A DNA stretch of 12,561 bases, taken from contig CANBUA010000128.1 in NCBI GenBank assembly GCA_947372535.1, positions 1-12,561 on the forward strand, in the 5' to 3' direction. Positions 7,610 through 12,561 of the stretch are shown here, piece after piece. The notes beneath the pieces were generated by a model. It worked only from the letters and a program-made list of their open reading frames with translations, had not been told where the DNA came from and made no database searches. The stretch is from Burkholderiales bacterium (GTDB lineage Bacteria > Pseudomonadota > Gammaproteobacteria > Burkholderiales > Burkholderiaceae). The position numbers and the translations under genes were made by a program. Position 1 is the stretch's first letter. Each line of letters begins with the position of its first letter.

Positions 7610-8376
7610 TGCGATCCCACCTACTGATCCGGATGGGTTTTTTGGCTTGTGTCGCCTGCCTGACCTGCTCAGGCCTCGTGGCCTGCTCGGAGCTGAGCAC
7701 CGTGGGCGGCCATGGCAATGCGTCTGGCGGGAAGGTGGGCTCGTGCGACAAGGACCTCGGGCCCACCGGCAACACCCGGCTGGCGACCATCCAGCAGTTG
7801 CTGGACGACAAGAAGCCTTATGCGGCTCTGGCTGAGTTGGACGCCCTGGGCGCGGACAGCCCCAAGGCCATCCTGCTGCGGGCCGAAGCCCTTCGGCAAG
7901 TGGAGCGGCACGGCGAGGCCAGAACGCAATACGACCGCCTGCTCAACACCTGCCTGGCCGCTTCGGCGCACCATGGCCTGGGCTTGATGGAAGCCAAGGA
8001 TGGCCATGTGAAAGAAGCCATCCAATCGCTGCAAGCGGCACGGCAGGCCCTGCCCACCGATGCCAACGTGCGCAACGACTATGGCTACGCCCTGCTGCTG
8101 GACCGGCGCTGGGACGATGCGCAGTTCGAATTCCTGACGGTGCTGGATCTGGTACCCAACGATGCCCGCGCCTCGCGCAACCTCCTGCTGCTGGCCCTGG
8201 CCCAGGGCAAGACCGACCTGGCCCAGCAACTGGCCAACAAGCTCAAACTCGATCCGGCCAGCATGGAGCGCATGGGTGCACAGGCGGCCGAGATCCGGCA
8301 TCCCGCCGCGGCGCCCCTCCCCCCTGGATCGGCGGCGCCAATTCCCCCCTTGACAGCCTCATCGGCAGAGCGATGA
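7606..8376 (+). CDS. tadD: TadD, TPR-repeat lipoprotein
   Basis: A 256-residue lipoprotein with tetratricopeptide-like repeats, equivalent to TadD, which assists secretin assembly or acts as a pilotin-like factor in Tad systems. The signal peptide ends in a lipobox, LVAC, with the lipidated Cys at residue 27 and Ser at +2, a residue that favours outer-membrane sorting. Helical repeat units run from about residue 55 to 210: AALAELDALGADSPKAILLR, HGEARTQYDRLL, DGHVKEAIQSLQAARQALP, NDYGYALLLDRRWDDAQFEF, and LLLALAQGKTDLAQQLANKL. The tail is rich in Pro and Ala and probably flexible. Two ATGs in tandem (7606 and 7609) start the gene; the first overlaps the tadC stop by four bases. The function is inferred from its place in the locus and the lipoprotein plus TPR architecture rather than from a strong signature. 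Confidence 0.9.
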   Translation: MMRSHLLIRMGFLACVACLTCSGLVACSELSTVGGHGNASGGKVGSCDKDLGPTGNTRLATIQQLLDDKKPYAALAELDALGADSPKAILLRAEALRQVERHGEARTQYDRLLNTCLAASAHHGLGLMEAKDGHVKEAIQSLQAARQALPTDANVRNDYGYALLLDRRWDDAQFEFLTVLDLVPNDARASRNLLLLALAQGKTDLAQQLANKLKLDPASMERMGAQAAEIRHPAAAPLPPGSAAPIPPLTASSAER

Positions 8377-8441
8377 TGAAACTGCAACATGCCGCCTCGG
8401 CGCCGGGGCAATCGTCCCCCTTTTCAGCACGTCCATCCCAC

Positions 8442-8774
8442 ATGAACTCCTTGTATCGACACTTCGCGCTGCTGGCCCTGGGTGTGGCCGCAGCGACGAC
8501 AGCCCAGGCGCAAGTGGTGGCCAGCGCGAAGGGTCAGCCGGCCGCCACCCCAGTGGCCCATTCGGAACCCACAGCGCCCGACGAAGCCGCCAGCAGCCCG
8601 GTCAGCGGTGCGGCCACCCAAACCTGGCTGGGGGCGCAAGCCCGTCGAGAGCAGGCGTCCAAACAGCGGCAGGCCTTGTCAGGCCCCGTCATGAGCCGCG
8701 TCCACAAACGCTATGTGGACAGCTTTGGGGTGACCACCGAGTCCACCAAGTTCCACAACGACTCGGACCGTTGA
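8442..8774 (+). CDS. Small exported protein resembling DUF3613, function unknown
   Basis: A 110-residue protein with a clear Sec signal peptide (residues 1-24, RHFALLALGVAAATTAQAQ, predicted cut after AQA). The mature part is short and hydrophilic: a Pro/Ala/Ser-rich stretch, then a more conserved-looking block, ATQTWLGAQARREQASKQRQ, and finally VMSRVHKRYVDSFG. The W-L-x-x-Q and RY-x-DSF features agree with what I recall of the DUF3613 family, whose members sit between tadD and tadG in Burkholderiales tad loci; this is memory-based and was not searched. No catalytic motif, Cys or lipobox is visible. The ATG at 8442 is preferred because the signal peptide starts there. The same frame is open from an ATGATG at 8373 overlapping the tadD stop, which would add 23 residues without obvious conservation but would give translational coupling. 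The likely role is a periplasmic accessory factor of the pilus. Confidence 0.75.
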   Translation: MNSLYRHFALLALGVAAATTAQAQVVASAKGQPAATPVAHSEPTAPDEAASSPVSGAATQTWLGAQARREQASKQRQALSGPVMSRVHKRYVDSFGVTTESTKFHNDSDR

Positions 8775-8896
8775 GCCCCGTCGTGCGCCCTGATCACTCC
8801 ACCCACGTCGAGGCCAGGTCGTCCGCGCCGCTGAAGGTGCGGGCTGCGCTTGGCTTGGGCGCAGGTTCAGGCAGGGCGGAGCATCCGCACCAAGCC

Positions 8897-10558
8897 ATGC
8901 GCAGCCACCAGCGAGGGGCCTTCGGAGTGATGGCGCCATTCGCCTTGCTGATGGCGCTGCTGTTCACGGCGCTGAGCATCGACGCCGGGCGGCTGTGGTT
9001 CGAGCGGCGGGCCACCCAGCGGGCGGCGGACATGGCCGCCTTGGCTTCTGCGCGGTTCACCGGTTGCGGCTCGGATCAGCAAAAGGCCCTCAACGCAGCC
9101 CAGGCCACGGCGACGGCCAATGGCATCGATGCATCCACTGTCACGCTTTTGACCGGCGTGCTGACGAGCGACAAAGCCGGCAACAACGTCTTTACCGCCG
9201 CGCCGGTGGGCAACAGCAATGCCACCCAGGTGCGTCTGACCCGCACGGTGCCCGCCAGCGTGCTGCTGCGTGGTTTGCCTGGTTTCGACAAGGACGTGAT
9301 CTTTGCGGCCACGGCCGTGGCGCAGGGTGGGCCGCCCGTGGCCACCTATTCGGTGGGCAGCGTTTATGGCGTTTCCGCTGAAACAGCCAAGCAGCTCACC
9401 AATTTCTTCAAGGCGGTATTGGGGAACACCTCGCCCACATTTGACACCGCGGCCGTCACCGCGTTGGTCAACGCCACGACGACCTTGGACGCATTGGTTC
9501 AGGCCAACAATGAGCTCTACGGCGAATCGCTCTCACTCGATGCATTCCTCAAGAAATCCATGACCTTGTCGGATTTTCTGCAGGTGATCGCCAAGGCATC
9601 GACCGCGGCGGGTGACCTGCAGGCGTTCAAGGACCTGGAAACGGCGGCAGACAAGCTCCCGAAGTACAAGCCCAAGCCTCATCAAAACGAGCTCAACACC
9701 TTCCTGGTGAGTCAGATCCTCAACATCCAGTCGCCTCCTGCGGCCGGTGTGAGCACCACGGCCATCAGCGTGTTTGACCTCGTCAATGCCAGCATGAATG
9801 TGGGCGCGATCAACCTGGGTGGCGTGCTCAACTTCAGCTTCGGCTTGAATTTCCTGGGGAACACCACCCTGAGCATCATCAGCCCCCCGATCATCGCCAT
9901 CGGCCCTGCGGGCACAGACAGCAACGGCAACTGGTGCTCGCAAGCGCAATCGGCACAAATGAGCCTTCGGTCCACCCTGGCGCCATTCAAGTTCGCCGGT
10001 GGGCTGGATCTCAGCATCATCGACATCGCGTTTCGGGTCGATACCTTGATCACGAGCGGGCATCTGGAAGAGTTGTCCGTGGTGCCGGGAAACATCAGCG
10101 GCAAGCTGTCGTCGCAATCGACCATCGTCACCCTGGTGCTCACCAACAGCAACGACGTCGACAAGCCGATTGCCAACAAGGACAACTTCGGCATTGGGTA
10201 CATTGGCTTCAAATTCCTCAACACGGGATTCAAGATCTATTTGCCGCTCGGTGAATCGAAGTCTGAAGACACGACATTCAGCTTCGCGAGCAAGGCCGAT
10301 CTGCCTTCGACAAAGATCCTGGGCGCCGGGGGCGTTGGCGACACCTTCGGCGGCCTGTTGGGCACGGACACCTACATCGAAGCCCGCTTGCTGGGCATCA
10401 AAGTGCCCATATCCAAGTTGGGCAACATCCTGGGCCTGGTCACGCAACCCTTGGGCGCCGCCATTGACGGTTTGCTGGCCGCCATGGGCATCCAGACAGG
10501 GTCTGTCAAGATGCAGGTGATCGACGTGTCGCTGTCGCCGCCCATCTTGAAGCAGTGA
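8897..10558 (+). CDS. tadG: TadG-like pilus assembly protein
   Basis: A 553-residue TadG-type protein: one N-terminal membrane anchor and a large periplasmic or surface domain. The start MRSHQRGAFGVMAPFALLMA, followed by FTALSIDAGRLWFERRATQR and AADMAALASAR, is the standard TadE/G-like N-terminus. Unlike TadE, it has Met instead of Glu five residues after the RG, so it is not expected to be a TadV substrate. The following region (GNNVFTAAPVGNSNATQVRL, FAATAVAQ, YSVGSVYG) fits the Tad_C/DUF2134 type found in betaproteobacteria. The rest is rich in Ser, Thr, Asn, Leu and Ile, probably beta-rich, with only two Cys (57 and 347). No von Willebrand A metal-site motif (DxSxS) is seen, unlike some TadG proteins. 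The ATG at 8897 is preferred; a TTG at 8771 overlapping the upstream stop would add 42 unconserved residues. Confidence 0.86.
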   Translation: MRSHQRGAFGVMAPFALLMALLFTALSIDAGRLWFERRATQRAADMAALASARFTGCGSDQQKALNAAQATATANGIDASTVTLLTGVLTSDKAGNNVFTAAPVGNSNATQVRLTRTVPASVLLRGLPGFDKDVIFAATAVAQGGPPVATYSVGSVYGVSAETAKQLTNFFKAVLGNTSPTFDTAAVTALVNATTTLDALVQANNELYGESLSLDAFLKKSMTLSDFLQVIAKASTAAGDLQAFKDLETAADKLPKYKPKPHQNELNTFLVSQILNIQSPPAAGVSTTAISVFDLVNASMNVGAINLGGVLNFSFGLNFLGNTTLSIISPPIIAIGPAGTDSNGNWCSQAQSAQMSLRSTLAPFKFAGGLDLSIIDIAFRVDTLITSGHLEELSVVPGNISGKLSSQSTIVTLVLTNSNDVDKPIANKDNFGIGYIGFKFLNTGFKIYLPLGESKSEDTTFSFASKADLPSTKILGAGGVGDTFGGLLGTDTYIEARLLGIKVPISKLGNILGLVTQPLGAAIDGLLAAMGIQTGSVKMQVIDVSLSPPILKQ

Positions 10559-10575
10559 GCGATGGGGGCCCTCCC

Positions 10576-12561
10576 TCACCCCTCCCCATACACCACCTGC
10601 GCCAAAGCCCCCGGCATCAACTCCTTGAAGCGCAACATCGCCGCTTCGGAAGGAAACACCTTGCCGTGCTCCCCCAGCTCCAGCTCGCCCCGGGCCGACA
10701 GCTCAGGCGTGTGCCGCTCCACCACCACACGGATGGGCAAGCCCTGGTACTGATCCGGCAAGTCCGGCTGAGGCGCCGGCTGGCGCCGGGCCGGGTGCTC
10801 GCGCAGCACCTCGGCCACGGGCAACCTGGGCTCCCTGGCCGTCAGCCGCACAAAACGCGCATAGCGGCAGCGCGCCGCCGCCAGGCCCATCACCTGCTGC
10901 ACATTGAGCCGCAAGCCACCTGAGAAGCGGTCGTTCTGCACCTTGCCCTGGATGATCACCAACTCATCGTCCTTGAGCAGGTCCTTGTTGGCATCCAGCG
11001 TGTCCTGGTTGGCCACAGCCTCGATGACCTCGCTCTTGTCGTCCAGCTTGAAGATGGCCACGCGCCCGCGCGCGCCGTTGATGATGCGCAGCTCGCTGAT
11101 GATGCCGGCCACCAGCTGGGGCTCGCGGCTGTCCTGCAGCTCGGCGATGCGCTGTTTGGCAAAACGGCGCACTTCGCTCTCGGCTTCGTCGAACAGATGG
11201 CCCGACAGGTAGAAGCCGATGGCGGTCTTTTCCAGCGACAGGCGCTCTTTCAGCGTCCAGGGCTCGGCGTTGACCAGGTCGGGCTCGTTGGTGGAAGCCG
11301 CATGGCTGTCGCCAAAGTCGAACAGCCCACCCTGGTCGGCGTTGGCCGCCAGGCTGTCGCCGTACTCGAAGGCGAGGCTCACGCTGGCCATCAAGGCCGA
11401 GCGGTGCGGCTGCAGCGCGTCGAAAGCGCCGGCCTTGATCAGCGCCTCGACCACGCGCTTGTTGACGCGGCTGCGGTCCACCCGGGCACAGAAATCGAAG
11501 AAGCTGGTGAAGGGGCCGTTGGCTTCGCGCTCGGCCACGATGGCCTCGATGGCGCCCTGCCCCGTGCCCTTGACGGCGCCCAGTGCGTAGCAGATCACCT
11601 TCTTGTCGGTGGGCACGAAGCGCCACTGACCCTGGTTCACATCGGGCGGCGTGAAGGTGATGCCGAAGTTCTGCGTGGCATCGTCGTGGAAGATCTTGAG
11701 TTTGTCCGTGTCGTCACTCGACACGCTCATGTTCCCTGAGAAGAACTCGGCCGTGTAGTGGGCCTTGAGCCAGGCCGTGTGGTACGCCAGCAAGGCATAC
11801 GCGGCGGCGTGCGACTTGTTGAAGCCGTAGCCCGCGAACTTCTCCATCACGTCGAAGATTTCGTTGGCCAGTGCGGGCTTGATGTCGTTCTTGGCCGCAC
11901 CTTCCGCAAAGATGGCGCGGTGCTGCGCCATCTCTTCGGCCTTCTTCTTGCCCATGGCCCGGCGCAGCATGTCGGCGCCGCCCAGCGAGTAGCCGCCCAC
12001 CTTCTGGGCCACCTGCATCACCTGCTCCTGGTAGACCATGATCCCGTAGGTCTCCTTGAGCACGGATTCCATCAGGGGGTGGGGGTAGTCCACGGCTTCC
12101 TTGCCGTGCTTGCGCAGGCAGAAGGAAGGGATCAGGTCCATGGGGCCAGGTCGGTACAGGGCCACCAGGGCGATGATGTCCTCGAACAGGCTGGGCTTGG
12201 CGTCGCGCAGCATGCCCTGCATGCCGCGAGATTCCAGCTGGAACACGGCCACGGTCTTGCCTTCGGACAGCAGCCGGTAGGTGGCTGCGTCGTTGAGCGG
12301 GATCTTGGCGAAGTCGAAGTCCTTCTGATCCGGGTGGCGCGCAACGATGTAGTCCTTGGCCAGCTCCAGAATCGTCAGCGTGGCCAGGCCCAGGAAGTCG
12401 AACTTCACCAGGCCGATGGCCTCCACGTCGTCCTTGTCGTACTGGCTCACGGCCGAGTCGCTGCCGGGCTGCTGGTACAGCGGGCAGAAGTCGGTGATCT
12501 TGCCCGGGGCGATCAGCACGCCCCCGGCGTGCATGCCGATGTTGCGCACCATGCCTTCCAC
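10576..12561 (-). CDS. dnaE: DNA polymerase III alpha subunit, C-terminal part (5' end outside window)
   Basis: The last 661 residues of the replicative polymerase catalytic subunit, read leftward. The frame is open to the right edge; the first visible codon is an internal GTG (Val), so the PHP domain, most of the palm and the start lie outside. The visible part begins within the palm: RNIGMHAGGVLIAPGKITDF, then VKFDFLGL at 12382-12405, whose Asp (codon 12397-12399) corresponds to the third catalytic Asp of E. coli DnaE (Asp555 from memory). Next come the fingers and binding regions: FQLESRGMQGML, YRPGPMDLIPSF, YGIMVYQEQVMQVAQKVGGY, GADMLRRAMGKKKAEEMAQ and FAGYGFNKSHAAAYALLAYH. A sliding-clamp motif of QxxLF type, QGGLF, lies at 11320-11334. 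An OB-fold region (LVAGIISELRIINGARGRVA) and a tau-binding-type C-terminal domain follow. It ends 17 bases from the tadG stop, tail to tail, and is functionally unrelated to the tad genes. Confidence 0.98.
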   Translation of the reverse strand: MEGMVRNIGMHAGGVLIAPGKITDFCPLYQQPGSDSAVSQYDKDDVEAIGLVKFDFLGLATLTILELAKDYIVARHPDQKDFDFAKIPLNDAATYRLLSEGKTVAVFQLESRGMQGMLRDAKPSLFEDIIALVALYRPGPMDLIPSFCLRKHGKEAVDYPHPLMESVLKETYGIMVYQEQVMQVAQKVGGYSLGGADMLRRAMGKKKAEEMAQHRAIFAEGAAKNDIKPALANEIFDVMEKFAGYGFNKSHAAAYALLAYHTAWLKAHYTAEFFSGNMSVSSDDTDKLKIFHDDATQNFGITFTPPDVNQGQWRFVPTDKKVICYALGAVKGTGQGAIEAIVAEREANGPFTSFFDFCARVDRSRVNKRVVEALIKAGAFDALQPHRSALMASVSLAFEYGDSLAANADQGGLFDFGDSHAASTNEPDLVNAEPWTLKERLSLEKTAIGFYLSGHLFDEAESEVRRFAKQRIAELQDSREPQLVAGIISELRIINGARGRVAIFKLDDKSEVIEAVANQDTLDANKDLLKDDELVIIQGKVQNDRFSGGLRLNVQQVMGLAAARCRYARFVRLTAREPRLPVAEVLREHPARRQPAPQPDLPDQYQGLPIRVVVERHTPELSARGELELGEHGKVFPSEAAMLRFKELMPGALAQVVYGEG

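Noticed and set aside
9533..10579. A 348-codon minus-strand open frame opposite tadG
   Set aside because: The sense frame has the TadG N-terminal signature and continues without interruption. The antisense product is Arg/His/Asp-rich and does not resemble any family I know.
10562..10589. Possible terminator hairpin, ATGGGG pairing with CCCCAT between tadG and dnaE
   Set aside because: The stem is only six base pairs with a 16-base loop, has no T run on either side, and spans the dnaE stop codon, so it is too weak to call.

Overview
The window is a GC-rich stretch of a Gram-negative proteobacterial chromosome. It holds most of a tad (tight adherence, type IVc/Flp pilus) operon on the + strand, followed by the 3' part of dnaE (DNA polymerase III alpha subunit) on the - strand. 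Gene order (prepilin peptidase, TadE, CpaB, secretin, TadZ, TadA, TadB, TadC, TadD, small exported protein, TadG-like) and the style of DnaE suggest a betaproteobacterium of the Burkholderiales. That placement is inferred from recalled gene order and protein similarity, not from a search.

Layout. Positions 3-299 are the C-terminal end of a TadV/CpaA prepilin peptidase that continues off the left edge. tadE (296-808) encodes a pseudopilin with a textbook processing site. cpaB/rcpC (855-1787), cpaC/rcpA (1784-3256) and tadZ/cpaE (3262-4488) encode the periplasmic SAF-domain protein, the outer-membrane secretin and the polar-localisation ATPase-like protein. tadA (4488-5786), tadB (5780-6682) and tadC (6698-7609) encode the motor ATPase and the two inner-membrane platform proteins. 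tadD (7606-8376) encodes a TPR lipoprotein, 8442-8774 a small exported protein resembling DUF3613, and 8897-10558 a TadG-like anchored protein. After 17 bases, dnaE (10576 to beyond 12561) is read in the opposite direction.

The Tad products should work as one machine. TadV trims the pilin and pseudopilins; TadA drives assembly on the TadB/TadC platform; TadZ places the complex at a pole; CpaB, the secretin and TadD form the periplasm-to-outer-membrane passage; TadE and TadG are minor pilus or assembly components. The major Flp pilin gene, the first catalytic half of TadV and the operon promoter are not in the window and are presumably to the left. Most junctions overlap by 1-7 bases, which suggests translational coupling.

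No RNA gene, mobile element, CRISPR array, long repeat or convincing terminator was seen, and no non-coding stretch exceeds about 125 bases. I found no clearly new system. The points most worth checking are the degenerate nucleotide-binding loop of TadZ, the uncharacterised small exported protein, and the TadG-like protein that shows no von Willebrand A-type motif.
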